From assembly GCF_047730085.1 (NCBI RefSeq), contig NZ_CP159830.1, forward strand, positions 1,488,001 through 1,552,000: DNA of 64,000 bases, given 5' to 3'. Below the pieces are notes generated by a model. It worked only from the letters and a program-made list of their open reading frames with translations, was not told the origin of the DNA and did not search any database. Source of the DNA: Njordibacter sp937773555 (GTDB lineage: Bacteria > Pseudomonadota > Gammaproteobacteria > Pseudomonadales > Balneatricaceae). Every line of letters starts with the position of its first letter. Within the stretch, counting starts at the first letter, position 1. A program made the position numbers and the translations under genes. This document shows positions 51,854 through 61,326 of the stretch, in pieces.

Positions 51854-53236
51854 CTAGGCCGTAATGCGTGTGATTGCTGCATCGATAGCACCTACTATTT
51901 CATCTAATTCAGACTGAGTGGCTATTAGTGCAGGGCTTAAACACAGGGTGTTGTTATGGCTGGTAAAGCTGCGATTAGTACGCCCAATAATGACACCATT
52001 TGCCATGCAGTCACCAGCAACTGCGATCGCTATACTCTCGTGAACAGGTTCACGGGTATCACGGTCTTTGACCAATTCAATACCTTGAAATAAGCCTTTA
52101 CCACGAACATCACCAATCATTGGGTGCTTATCCTTCAGCTCAAGTAAGCGCTTGTTTAAATAATCACCCATAACCACAACATTTTCTAGAAGGTTTTCGT
52201 CTTCTATAATACGCATATTTTCTAATGCAGCCGCTGGGCCAGCCGTGCAGCCACCAAAGGTTGAAATATCACGGAAGTAATCCATGGGATCAGAGGAGTC
52301 AGTTTTAAACGTGTCAAATACCGCTTCAGTTGTTACTGTACAGGAAATTGCTGCATAACCACTGGCTACGCCTTTTGCCATAGTGACAATGTCAGGGAGT
52401 ACGTTAAAGTGCTGATAACCAAACCATGTGCCAGTGCGGCCCAAACCACAGACCACTTCATCCATAATTAACAACACATTATGTTTGTCACAGATGCGAC
52501 GAATTTCTTCGAAATAACCCTGTGGCGGAACAATGACACCGCCACCAGCGGTAATAGGCTCTAGAATAACGCCACCTACGGTGTCTGGACCCTCCCGCAG
52601 AATCACTTCTTCCATGGCCCGTGCAGCTTGAATACCAAAGTCAGAATCACCCCCATTGTCGGCATGATAAGCAGAACAATGTGGAATCTCCACAAAACCT
52701 GGCGTAAAAGGCCCATATTGGTTTTTACGTTCATGCTGACCCGTGGAACTTAACGCTGTAATGGTAGTGCCATGATAATCACGGTCGCGGTAAAGGATCT
52801 TATGCTTTTTGCCACCATATTTTTTGGCAGAAATTTGGCGCACAATCTTATAGGCTTTTTCGTTTGCTTCAGAACCAGAGTTAGAGTAATAAACCCGGCT
52901 CATGCCTGGCATCTTGTCAATCAAGTGCTTAGCAAATAAAGCGCCTGGTAAGGTACCTGCGCTGTTAGCGAAATAGTTAAGCTTAACCAATTGGTCGCGT
53001 ACTGCATTAGCAATCGATTCACGACCATAGCCTACGTTTACAGTCCACACAGCGCCAGAAACACCATCAAGGTATTCTTTTCCCTTGGCGTCAATTACAC
53101 GCATTCCCTTGCCTTCAACAATCATAAACGGATCGTTTTCTTCTAGAGATTTATGCTGTGTAATATGGTGCCATACGTGATTTCGGTCATCTGCTAGGGC
53201 ATCTTTTGTATCGTAGCTATTTACGTCGTATTTCAT
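51854..53236 (-). CDS. tpa: Taurine:pyruvate aminotransferase
   Basis: PLP enzyme: taurine plus pyruvate to sulfoacetaldehyde plus alanine. A 460-residue class III aminotransferase with the N-terminal HVWHHITQHKS and the runs GMRVIDAKGKEYLDGVSGAVW and YFRDISTFGGCTAGPAAALE. These I recognise as Tpa-like and not generic omega-transaminase. The PLP lysine is in TMAKGVASGYAAIS (about residue 288). It is divergent from a MocR-type regulator of the TauR kind and has a strong terminator. The needed next enzyme, sulfoacetaldehyde acetyltransferase (Xsc), is not in this window. Confidence 0.9.
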   Translation of the reverse strand: MKYDVNSYDTKDALADDRNHVWHHITQHKSLEENDPFMIVEGKGMRVIDAKGKEYLDGVSGAVWTVNVGYGRESIANAVRDQLVKLNYFANSAGTLPGALFAKHLIDKMPGMSRVYYSNSGSEANEKAYKIVRQISAKKYGGKKHKILYRDRDYHGTTITALSSTGQHERKNQYGPFTPGFVEIPHCSAYHADNGGDSDFGIQAARAMEEVILREGPDTVGGVILEPITAGGGVIVPPQGYFEEIRRICDKHNVLLIMDEVVCGLGRTGTWFGYQHFNVLPDIVTMAKGVASGYAAISCTVTTEAVFDTFKTDSSDPMDYFRDISTFGGCTAGPAAALENMRIIEDENLLENVVVMGDYLNKRLLELKDKHPMIGDVRGKGLFQGIELVKDRDTREPVHESIAIAVAGDCMANGVIIGRTNRSFTSHNNTLCLSPALIATQSELDEIVGAIDAAITRITA

Positions 53237-53466
53237 GGTTAAGACTCCAACTATAAAAGGCCCCTTACAAGTTAGGGCTGTGCACTATATTAGGGCATTG
53301 GCCCATTTAAAGCCAAGCTTACTGGTAAAGTTAAGCCACGTCCTAGAACCAGTTAAAAGTAACGGGTGATACCAAACCTTACCTAAATCAGTTTTTAACA
53401 AAAATCATTAGGTTTTTACCTATACACACTTTAGAATTAGACAACTAAAGTCTAACGAGCCACCAC

Positions 53467-54954
53467 ATGAGCCACCCCCTGTTCATCTTGGATGCTGGAT
53501 TAAATGCCAGCTTACAACAGCAACTGCGTCAGCAGATTGCCAAGGCTATTTTAGATCACCACATTCCCTTAGATTCACCTTTACCGTCTAGCCGAAAATT
53601 GGCCAAACAACTGAACGTAGCACGCAATACCGTGGTACTGGCTTATGAACACTTATTAGATGATGGTTACCTTATTGCACGAGAGCGAAGTGGCTATTTT
53701 GTTAACCCAGAGATCTTAAACCATAATGTACAGCTAGAGTCTCTGTCAGAAGAACGTCATACTCTGGGTACTAAGCCAGATTGGCAGGGCCGCTTTAAAC
53801 TGCATCCAACCGAGCAAGATAACATAACTAAACCTGCGGATTGGCAGAACTATCAATACCCATTTATATACGGCCAATTTGATCCAGACCTATTCCCTAC
53901 CAACCACTGGCGTGAGTGTTGCCGTGACAATGTCAGTGTCCCTGCTATACGTAGTTGGGCTGCCGACCACTTTGTGGCTGATGACCCCATGCTTATTGAG
54001 CAAATTCATACGCGCATCCTTCCCCGCCGCGGCGTTTGGGCAGCACCAGAAGAGATATTAATCACCATAGGCTGCCAGCACAGCTTATACATGCTAGCCA
54101 AACTGTTGCTTGATAAAAACACCACCATGGGCTTAGAAGACCCAGGTTATGTGGACATGCGCAACATTGCTAGCCTTAACCCTTCCAAGCTTAAAGCGCT
54201 ACCTATTGATGAGGAGGGTCTTATTGTAGACGAGGGCCTTGCAGAATGTGACTGCGTGTATGTCACACCAAGTCATCAATATCCGACCACAGTCACTATG
54301 CCCTTAGACCGTCGTCGTAAGCTTTTAGAAATGGCTAGCCAGGAAGATTTTCTTATTATTGAAGACGACTATGAATGTGAAGCAAACTTTCATCAAGCGC
54401 CCTCACCTGCTCTAAAAAGCTTAGACAAACACGGACGTGTTATTTACATTGGCAGTTTTTCTAAAACTTTAGCCCCTGGCTTACGGATTGGTTACCTCGT
54501 TGCAAGCAAAGAATTAATTGCCGAAGCACGGTCTTTACGACGCTTAATGATTCGCCACCCGCCCGCTAACAACCAACGAAGTATCGGGTTATTTATTGCC
54601 CGAGGTTATTACGATTCATTAGCGGCAACTTTGGTAAAAGCCTACCAAGAGCGTCACAAGATTATGGCAGAAGCCCTGCAAAGGCACATGCCTGGCTTAG
54701 CCGAACAACCTACTTTCGGCGGTTCCTGTTACTGGGTTAAAGGCCCAATAAACCTTGATGCGAGGGCGCTAAAGGCACAAGCTGCAGAACACGGAATTTT
54801 AATTGAAGCAGGTGATATTCACTTTTTAGGTGAGACCCCACCATTAAATTACTTCCGCTTGGGTTACTCGTCTATTAACCCTAAACTAATAGAGCCTGGA
54901 ATTGAAAAGCTTGCTCAAATTATGCATCAAATGGTGCTTTCTCAGACCAGTTAG
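53467..54954 (+). CDS. tauR: MocR-family regulator, TauR-like
   Basis: A GntR-type winged helix (residues about 15-75, PLPSSRKLAKQLNVARNTVV) joined to an aminotransferase-like PLP domain, with the PLP lysine in YIGSFSKTLAPGLRIGYL (about residue 340). The 495 residues are standard for MocR proteins. The place and orientation, divergent from tpa over 230 bp, are those of TauR, the taurine-responsive activator of tau, tpa and xsc genes in other bacteria. The operator was not pinned down in the spacer. Confidence 0.85.
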   Translation: MSHPLFILDAGLNASLQQQLRQQIAKAILDHHIPLDSPLPSSRKLAKQLNVARNTVVLAYEHLLDDGYLIARERSGYFVNPEILNHNVQLESLSEERHTLGTKPDWQGRFKLHPTEQDNITKPADWQNYQYPFIYGQFDPDLFPTNHWRECCRDNVSVPAIRSWAADHFVADDPMLIEQIHTRILPRRGVWAAPEEILITIGCQHSLYMLAKLLLDKNTTMGLEDPGYVDMRNIASLNPSKLKALPIDEEGLIVDEGLAECDCVYVTPSHQYPTTVTMPLDRRRKLLEMASQEDFLIIEDDYECEANFHQAPSPALKSLDKHGRVIYIGSFSKTLAPGLRIGYLVASKELIAEARSLRRLMIRHPPANNQRSIGLFIARGYYDSLAATLVKAYQERHKIMAEALQRHMPGLAEQPTFGGSCYWVKGPINLDARALKAQAAEHGILIEAGDIHFLGETPPLNYFRLGYSSINPKLIEPGIEKLAQIMHQMVLSQTS

Positions 54955-54960
54955 GCAACC

Positions 54961-55797
54961 TTAAGCCAGCTTAATAAGCACCAGGCCAGAACAGATAACT
55001 GCCGCTGAGATCCACCTGCTACGCCCCAGTGTTTCCTTAAACATGTAGGTACTTAATAATGCACCGAATAGTACAGATGTCTCCCTTAAGGCAGCAACAA
55101 TAGCTACAGGGGCCTGAGTCATGGCCCACAAACAGATCCAATAAGATGCCATAGACATAGCGCCACCGCCAATGGCAACGAACCAATGCTGAGTTAAGCT
55201 CACTACAAACACCTGAGGGTTATAGCGGTAGGCCCAAACAGTAGCGATCATGCCGTCTAAAAAGAACATCCACACCACAAAGCTATTGAGGTGACCTATT
55301 TGACTCACTGTATAGCCGTCTACCATGGTGTAGCCAGCAATCCACAACCCAGTTACGACAGCGTAATAAAAGCCTGCAGTTAATGGTTTTCCTCGCTTAA
55401 AGCGAGCCAAAATGGCTACTCCACTGGTAATTAGTAACACTGCTATAATCTGAATTCGGGTAAATTCTGCGCCAAAAAGCACCAAGCTAGCTAGGAGAAC
55501 CCATACTGGGCCGCTACCTCTAGCAATAGGATAAACTTGGCCAAAATCACCTTGGGTGTAGGCTTTCACCAAAAACACCTTATAACCAAAGTGTAGCCCT
55601 AAAGTGCCAATCAACCAGGGCCACATTTGAGCCGGTGGAAAATCTACAAAGGGTATTAGGATTAAGGCCACAATGCTGATGCACACCATAATTAATCCCA
55701 TAGCAATAATGGGTTCAGCATTTATTTTAACTAAGGCATTCCAGCCAGCATGCAACGCAGCCGCTAGCAACACTGCAAAAAATACTTCTAGGGGCAT
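54961..55797 (-). CDS. EamA/DMT-family transporter
   Basis: A 278-residue protein with ten hydrophobic helices in two EamA halves (MPLEVFFAVLLAAALHAGWN at the N-terminus). It follows the phosphate acetyltransferase gene by 13 bp, so it is in the same transcript. It is convergent with tauR with a gap of only 6 bp. A metabolite exporter; the solute is unknown. Confidence 0.85.
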   Translation of the reverse strand: MPLEVFFAVLLAAALHAGWNALVKINAEPIIAMGLIMVCISIVALILIPFVDFPPAQMWPWLIGTLGLHFGYKVFLVKAYTQGDFGQVYPIARGSGPVWVLLASLVLFGAEFTRIQIIAVLLITSGVAILARFKRGKPLTAGFYYAVVTGLWIAGYTMVDGYTVSQIGHLNSFVVWMFFLDGMIATVWAYRYNPQVFVVSLTQHWFVAIGGGAMSMASYWICLWAMTQAPVAIVAALRETSVLFGALLSTYMFKETLGRSRWISAAVICSGLVLIKLA

Positions 55798-55810
55798 GCG
55801 TTTAAAGCCT

Positions 55811-56743
55811 TTATGATTTTTGACTCAAATAATGGGCATAAATTACCGCAAGAGCCGCAGAGGCAAGCCTAGCTGCCGGGGGGTCTGCACGAGAAGTAAG
55901 CATTACAGGCACCCTCGCCCCCATCAACACGCCCGCTGCAGTAGCACCATTAAAATACACCATTTGTTTAAAGATAGCGTTGCCTGTTTCGATATTGGGC
56001 ACTAAAAGCACATCTGCATAACCTGCAACAGGGCTGTCTATACCTTTTAATCTAGCGGCTTCTGGCGACACAGCACCATCAAAAGCTAAGGGCCCAAACA
56101 CTTCAGCAGCAAGGTGATCTTGATCCAACATAGCCCCTAAGAGTTCTTTAGCATTAGAGCTAGAAGGCATTGCTTGAGTCACCACCTCTGTTGCTGACAG
56201 CAAGGCAATTTTTGGCTTTGTATTACCTAAAGCGTGCATAACGTCTGTTGCACCGCGCAGAATACTAAGCTGGGTCTTGGTATCAGGCAATACATTAACT
56301 ACGGCGTCGGTAATACATAAAACACGACTATTGCCTGGCACCGACATATGAAATAAGTGGCTTAATCGCTCACCTGTTCTTAGCCCATGCTGTTTATTCA
56401 ACAGTGCCCGAATGAGCACGTCTGTATGTACATTACCTTTCATCAATAGCTGCGCAGTACCTTGATGTATGCATTGCACTGCTTTTTCGGCTGCATCGCC
56501 TTCGCCATTACTGGCGATAAGCTTAAAGCTACTTATAGACCAATCAATAGCCTTTGCTGCAGCATGAATAGCAGTTTCATCACCCACTAATACGGGTACA
56601 ATAATACCCGCCTCAAAGGCCAACTTGGCACTTTCTAAGGCCAGTTCAGAACCAGCATTAACGACAGCTGTCGTCATGGCTGGCAATGCTTGGGCTTGTT
56701 TAAGCAGTTGTGGTGGACATACTGGCGTTAGGTGACTAAGCAT
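55811..56743 (-). CDS. Phosphate acetyl/butyryltransferase family protein
   Basis: A 310-residue member of the PTA/PTB family, single-domain form: acyl phosphate plus CoA to acyl-CoA plus phosphate. Family marks include NAGSELALESAKLAFEAG (N-terminal), LMKGNVHTDVLIRALL and the C-terminal GNAIFKQMVYFNGATAAGVLMG. In taurine catabolism such an enzyme turns the acetyl phosphate from Xsc into acetyl-CoA, and its nearness to tauR-tpa supports that use. A butyryl or general acetate role remains possible. Confidence 0.82.
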   Translation of the reverse strand: MLSHLTPVCPPQLLKQAQALPAMTTAVVNAGSELALESAKLAFEAGIIVPVLVGDETAIHAAAKAIDWSISSFKLIASNGEGDAAEKAVQCIHQGTAQLLMKGNVHTDVLIRALLNKQHGLRTGERLSHLFHMSVPGNSRVLCITDAVVNVLPDTKTQLSILRGATDVMHALGNTKPKIALLSATEVVTQAMPSSSNAKELLGAMLDQDHLAAEVFGPLAFDGAVSPEAARLKGIDSPVAGYADVLLVPNIETGNAIFKQMVYFNGATAAGVLMGARVPVMLTSRADPPAARLASAALAVIYAHYLSQKS

Positions 56744-56759
56744 AAAAATAGGTTTCCAG

Positions 56760-57680
56760 TTAAACGGGTTTATGTCGCTGCGGCAACCGCAAACGTGGCA
56801 TTAACTGAGACATCAGCATTCCCACCAAGATTAAACCACATCCCAATAAACCTTTGGGTGGCAATACTTCGTTTAGCAGTAAAAAACCACCTATGACAGC
56901 GAAAACGCCTTCTGAACTCAAAATAATAGCTGCGTGAGATGGGTGGGCATGCTGCTGTGCTATGGTTTGCAGGGTATACGCTATACCCGTAGACATCACG
57001 CCAGCAAATAAAAGTGGTACAGCTGTTGAGGCAATCATTTCCCAAGTAAGCTGTTCACTATACAAAGCCAAGCCCATGGCTAAAACACCTGCGACAAAAA
57101 ATTGGATTAAAGACAACTTCACTGTATCCATTTTTGATGCAAGGTAGCCAATCATTAATACATGCCCGGCAAATGCCACTGCACAAATTAGCTGTAAGGT
57201 GTCGCCTTTACTAAGGGTAAAGTCTTCGTTAATGCTCAAAAGATACAATCCCCATAATGCAACAACAGCACCAACCCATGTACCTAAGCCAGTTTTCATA
57301 CGGAAGAAAAGTCCAATCAGAGGCACAAAAAAGATATACATGCCAGTAATAAAGCCAGCCTTACCTGCAGTCGTGTATTGTAATCCCACTTGTTGAAACG
57401 TAGCCCCTACAAATAAAAGGAAACCAGCCGCCAAACCTCCCAACATTAATGTTTTGTTAGACGATTTAAGCTCATTCTCTTGATCAATAGTTTTAGCCTT
57501 ATTCCTACCTATCCACAGCACCACAGGAACTAAAGCTACTACACCTATAAAAAACCGTAAGCTGTTGAACCAATGTGGCCCCATTGTTTCCATACCTACA
57601 CGCTGGGCAACAAAGGCAAAACCCCATATACCAGCAGCCAGTAGCATTAGTAAATTAGCCTGTATGGCTTTATTGTTCAT
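56760..57680 (-). CDS. EamA/DMT-family transporter
   Basis: A second EamA transporter, 306 residues, ten helices, typical opening LLMLLAAGIWGFAFVAQRVG. The start at 57680 overlaps the end of miaE by 11 bp; AGGA lies 9 bp before. Its solute is unknown, and its relationship to the neighbouring phosphate acetyltransferase gene is by operon only. Confidence 0.85.
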   Translation of the reverse strand: MNNKAIQANLLMLLAAGIWGFAFVAQRVGMETMGPHWFNSLRFFIGVVALVPVVLWIGRNKAKTIDQENELKSSNKTLMLGGLAAGFLLFVGATFQQVGLQYTTAGKAGFITGMYIFFVPLIGLFFRMKTGLGTWVGAVVALWGLYLLSINEDFTLSKGDTLQLICAVAFAGHVLMIGYLASKMDTVKLSLIQFFVAGVLAMGLALYSEQLTWEMIASTAVPLLFAGVMSTGIAYTLQTIAQQHAHPSHAAIILSSEGVFAVIGGFLLLNEVLPPKGLLGCGLILVGMLMSQLMPRLRLPQRHKPV

Positions 57681-58335
57681 ATTTAACATCCTGGTTAATG
57701 TTCACTAAATTGGCTTTAGTAGGTATTCCGCTATGAAAGCGGAACATTGAGTCTTCGGCACAAATAAGTTGCACTTCTAGGTCCCGCACCAAAGCAATCC
57801 GCTGATGATAATCCTGCAATCCTGGGGCGCCAGGCTCCATTGCCACGTCTTTGGCTAAAGACAAGTAATCTTGATAATGCCTCGCTTCAGATTTTAGTAA
57901 TGAGGAGTAGAACTTAGCCAAGGATTGGTCCAAGTGAGGTATCAGCGCATCGAACCGCTCACATGACCTAGCTTCAACAAACGCGCCCACTATTAAGGTA
58001 TCCATTAACTTAGCTGGCTCATGTGTACGCACTAGGTGCCGCAGCCCACCAACATAGCGACAAGCATCTAGGTGATCATAAACGATGCCACGCTGCCGCA
58101 TTATTCGGCAAACTTGTTCAAAGTGGATCAGTTCTTCTTTGGCCAGGCGCGACATTTTAGTCAGCAAATTGGCGCGAGTTGGATGACGAAACATCAACTG
58201 CATAGCCGTTGATGCGGCTTTCTTCTCACAATGAGCGTGGTCGATAAGCAACAAATCTTGTTCTTGTAACGCTTTTTCAACCCAGGCTCTGGGGGTACTA
58301 CACCCTAAAAACTGCTTTAGTTCCGATAGTGGCAC
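57670..58335 (-). CDS. miaE: tRNA-(ms2io6A) hydroxylase MiaE
   Basis: A diiron enzyme that hydroxylates 2-methylthio-N6-isopentenyl-adenosine at position 37 of tRNAs. 221 residues, with ferritin-like metal ligands in HAHCEKKAAST, EELIHFEQV, EARSCERFDAL and KSEARHYQDY, in the family order. The gene belongs to the conserved backbone and overlaps the EamA gene behind it. Confidence 0.93.
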   Translation of the reverse strand: MPLSELKQFLGCSTPRAWVEKALQEQDLLLIDHAHCEKKAASTAMQLMFRHPTRANLLTKMSRLAKEELIHFEQVCRIMRQRGIVYDHLDACRYVGGLRHLVRTHEPAKLMDTLIVGAFVEARSCERFDALIPHLDQSLAKFYSSLLKSEARHYQDYLSLAKDVAMEPGAPGLQDYHQRIALVRDLEVQLICAEDSMFRFHSGIPTKANLVNINQDVKYEQ

Positions 58336-58636
58336 AAACTTAACCTAAGACTAATTGTATAAACGAGCCGCATTGTACCCACAGAGACTAACAGCGTCTA
58401 GGACTACCCACCTAGGGATTACCGATGTTAAAAAAATGGCCAATAAATACACTGTATAGATAGAAATTATTAGTAACAATATCAATAAGTTAAACTTATT
58501 AACTAAACTAATGCACCTGCCCTATAACTAGAGATAAGCAGGCATTTATGATACCATTAGGGGAAATATACCAGTTAAACTGATCATCGCTTTGAACCAT
58601 CGACATTTAAGGTTCAAGGCCATTAGAGGCTAGACC
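58336..58636. other. Upstream region of acnB
   Basis: About 300 AT-rich bases with no gene between the divergent miaE and acnB. It contains several short inverted repeats and presumably both promoters. Confidence 0.5.
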
Positions 58637-61237
58637 ATGTTAGAAGCTTACCGTACCCATATTGCCGAGCGAGCCATCCAAGGCATCCCCCCGGAGCCAC
58701 TTAGTGCAGAACAAACAGCCGAGCTTGTTGAACTACTAAAAAACCCACCTACCGGTGAAGAATCTACACTAATAGATTTGCTACGCAATCGTGTGCCTGC
58801 TGGGGTTGACCAGGCCGCCTACGTAAAGGCGAGCTTTTTGTCAGCCATTACCACAGGTGACGTAACGTCTAGCCTAGTGAGCCCGGTTGAGGCAACCGAA
58901 ATTTTAGGTACCATGTTGGGCGGTTACAACATTGAAGCACTGATTGCCTGCTTAGATAATGACGATTTAGCAGCCACTGCAGTTACAGCACTGTCTCATA
59001 CTTTATTAATGTTTGACGCCTTTCATGACGTCGATGAAAAAGCTAAAAATGGCAACGCTTATGCCATGCAAGTGATGCAGTCTTGGGCGGCTGGCGAATG
59101 GTTTACTTCGCGCAAGCAGCTAGAAGACAAGATCACCTTAACCGTATTTAAAGTGACTGGAGAAACTAACACTGATGACCTTTCCCCGGCACCAGATGCC
59201 TTTACTCGCCCAGATATTCCACTGCATGCCAATTCAATGTTCAAAATGGAACGCGATGGAATTAAGCCTGACGATCATGGCACTACTGGGCCTCTAAAAC
59301 AAATTGAAACCATCAAAGCTAAAGGCTTTCCCGTGGTTTATGTAGGTGATGTTGTGGGCACGGGTTCTTCGCGTAAGTCAGCAACCAACTCAGTATTATG
59401 GTTCTTCGGTGACGACATTCCAGCAGTGCCCAATAAAAGAGCTGGTGGCTTTTGCTTTGGGTCCAAAATCGCGCCTATTTTTTTCAACACAATGGAAGAT
59501 GCGGGTGCCCTGCCTATAGAAATGGACGTATCTAATATGCACATGGGTGATGTGATTGATATCTACCCATATAAAGGCGTTGTGTCTAACCATGAAACAG
59601 GTGAAGAGCTTAGCCACTTTGAGCTCAAAACTAATATTATTTTAGATGAAGTTAGAGCTGGTGGACGCATTCCACTAATCATTGGCCGTGGACTTACAGA
59701 CCGAGCCCGCACCGCACTGGGAATGGCTGCGACAGATGTTTTCCAGGTGCCTAAACCCCCTGTAGACTCTAGCAAAGGCTACACCTTGGCCCAAAAAATG
59801 GTGGGTAAGGCCTGTGGCACTTTGGGAATTCGCCCAGGCACTTATTGCGAACCAAAAATGACCACCGTAGGCTCCCAAGACACCACCGGGCCGATGACCC
59901 GTGATGAATTGAAAGATCTTGCTTGTCTAGGCTTTTCAGCAGACTTAACTATGCAGTCATTTTGCCATACAGCAGCCTACCCTAAGCCAGTTGATGTAAA
60001 AACCCATCACACACTACCTGACTTCATCATGAACCGTGGCGGTGTGTCTTTGCGCCCTGGTGATGGTGTTATCCACTCTTGGCTTAACCGTATGCTGCTG
60101 CCAGACACCGTAGGTACCGGCGGTGACTCGCATACTCGCTTCCCCTTGGGTATTTCTTTCCCTGCTGGCTCCGGCTTAGTTGCCTTTGCCGCTGCCACAG
60201 GTGTTATGCCCTTGGACATGCCTGAATCAATATTAGTGCGCTTTAAAGGTAAACGTAACCCAGGCATTACTCTGCGGGACTTAGTTCATGCCATTCCTTA
60301 CTTTGCCATTGAACAAGGCCTACTTACCGTAGAGAAAGCAGGAAAAGTTAACGCCTTCTCTGGCCGGGTTTTAGAAATCGAAGGGTTAGAAGACCTCTCT
60401 GTAGAGCAGGCCTTTGAACTATCTGACGCTTCGGCAGAACGTTCAGCCGCCGGTTGCAGCATCACTTTAAATGAAGCTCCTGTCGCAGAATACTTACGTT
60501 CCAATGTAGTGATGCTTAAGTGGATGATCGCTGAAGGTTATGGTGACAAACGCACTATTGCTCGTCGTATTTTGGCGATGGAAGCATGGTTAGCTGATCC
60601 GCAGCTAATGCGTGCAGATAGTGATGCAGAATATGCTGAAGTGCTTGAAATTGACTTGGCAAAGATTAAAGAACCTATATTATGTGCGCCCAACGATCCA
60701 GACGATGCCCGTTTGTTATCCTCTGTTGCCGGCCAAAAAATTGATGAAGTGTTTATCGGTTCCTGCATGACTAATATTGGCCATTTCCGTGCAGCTGGTA
60801 AGTTGCTTGAAGCTGCTGGTGGAGCCATTCCAACACGTATGTGGATTGCGCCGCCCACTAAAATGGATGCCGCTCAGCTGTCTGAAGAAGGCTATTACAA
60901 CATATTTGGCAAGGCTGGTGCGCGAATTGAGATGCCAGGGTGTTCCTTATGTATGGGTAACCAAGCGCGAGTTGCAGACGACTCTACCGTGGTATCTACT
61001 TCCACTCGTAACTTCCCTAACCGTTTAGGTACTGGCGCAAACGTATTTTTGGCATCAGCAGAACTTGCGGCTGTTGCTGGGGTCAATGGTAAGTTGCCTA
61101 CTCCTAGCGAGTACTTTAAGTATGCAAATAAGCTAGACACCATGGCTGATGAAGTCTATCGCTACCTCAACTTTGACCAACTAGCAGATTATACTTCTGC
61201 TGCAGACAAAGTGATTCCAACGATAGAAGTTGCTTAA
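58637..61237 (+). CDS. acnB: Aconitate hydratase B
   Basis: TCA-cycle aconitase, citrate to isocitrate. 866 residues in the AcnB order: N-terminal HEAT-like domain (YRTHIAERAIQGIPPEPLSA), swivel domain, then the catalytic domains. Cluster-binding Cys are in GSCMTNIGHFRA and the C-x-x-C of GCSLCMGNQARV (about residues 770-782). It may also act as RNA-binding apoprotein in other species. A strong bidirectional terminator follows. Confidence 0.97.
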   Translation: MLEAYRTHIAERAIQGIPPEPLSAEQTAELVELLKNPPTGEESTLIDLLRNRVPAGVDQAAYVKASFLSAITTGDVTSSLVSPVEATEILGTMLGGYNIEALIACLDNDDLAATAVTALSHTLLMFDAFHDVDEKAKNGNAYAMQVMQSWAAGEWFTSRKQLEDKITLTVFKVTGETNTDDLSPAPDAFTRPDIPLHANSMFKMERDGIKPDDHGTTGPLKQIETIKAKGFPVVYVGDVVGTGSSRKSATNSVLWFFGDDIPAVPNKRAGGFCFGSKIAPIFFNTMEDAGALPIEMDVSNMHMGDVIDIYPYKGVVSNHETGEELSHFELKTNIILDEVRAGGRIPLIIGRGLTDRARTALGMAATDVFQVPKPPVDSSKGYTLAQKMVGKACGTLGIRPGTYCEPKMTTVGSQDTTGPMTRDELKDLACLGFSADLTMQSFCHTAAYPKPVDVKTHHTLPDFIMNRGGVSLRPGDGVIHSWLNRMLLPDTVGTGGDSHTRFPLGISFPAGSGLVAFAAATGVMPLDMPESILVRFKGKRNPGITLRDLVHAIPYFAIEQGLLTVEKAGKVNAFSGRVLEIEGLEDLSVEQAFELSDASAERSAAGCSITLNEAPVAEYLRSNVVMLKWMIAEGYGDKRTIARRILAMEAWLADPQLMRADSDAEYAEVLEIDLAKIKEPILCAPNDPDDARLLSSVAGQKIDEVFIGSCMTNIGHFRAAGKLLEAAGGAIPTRMWIAPPTKMDAAQLSEEGYYNIFGKAGARIEMPGCSLCMGNQARVADDSTVVSTSTRNFPNRLGTGANVFLASAELAAVAGVNGKLPTPSEYFKYANKLDTMADEVYRYLNFDQLADYTSAADKVIPTIEVA

Positions 61238-61257
61238 ACGTTAATTAAGCTGCAGCG

Positions 61258-61296
61258 AAAAAAGCCCTTATTCTATTATAAAATAAGGGCTTTTTT
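61258..61296. terminator. Bidirectional terminator between acnB and metZ
   Basis: A 15-bp perfect stem (AAAAAAGCCCTTATT / AATAAGGGCTTTTTT) with a 9-base loop between convergent genes. T-runs occur on both strands. Confidence 0.95.
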
Positions 61297-61326
61297 GTCT
61301 CTTCATCACGTTTTAACAGTAATGCA

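Noticed and set aside
53237..53466. TauR operator repeats in the tpa-tauR spacer
   Set aside because: Partial CTGG and TTAA words occur, but no clear pair of direct repeats matching the described site was found.
60538..60858. A 106-codon frame opposite acnB
   Set aside because: Antisense shadow of acnB, composition typical of opposite-strand frames.
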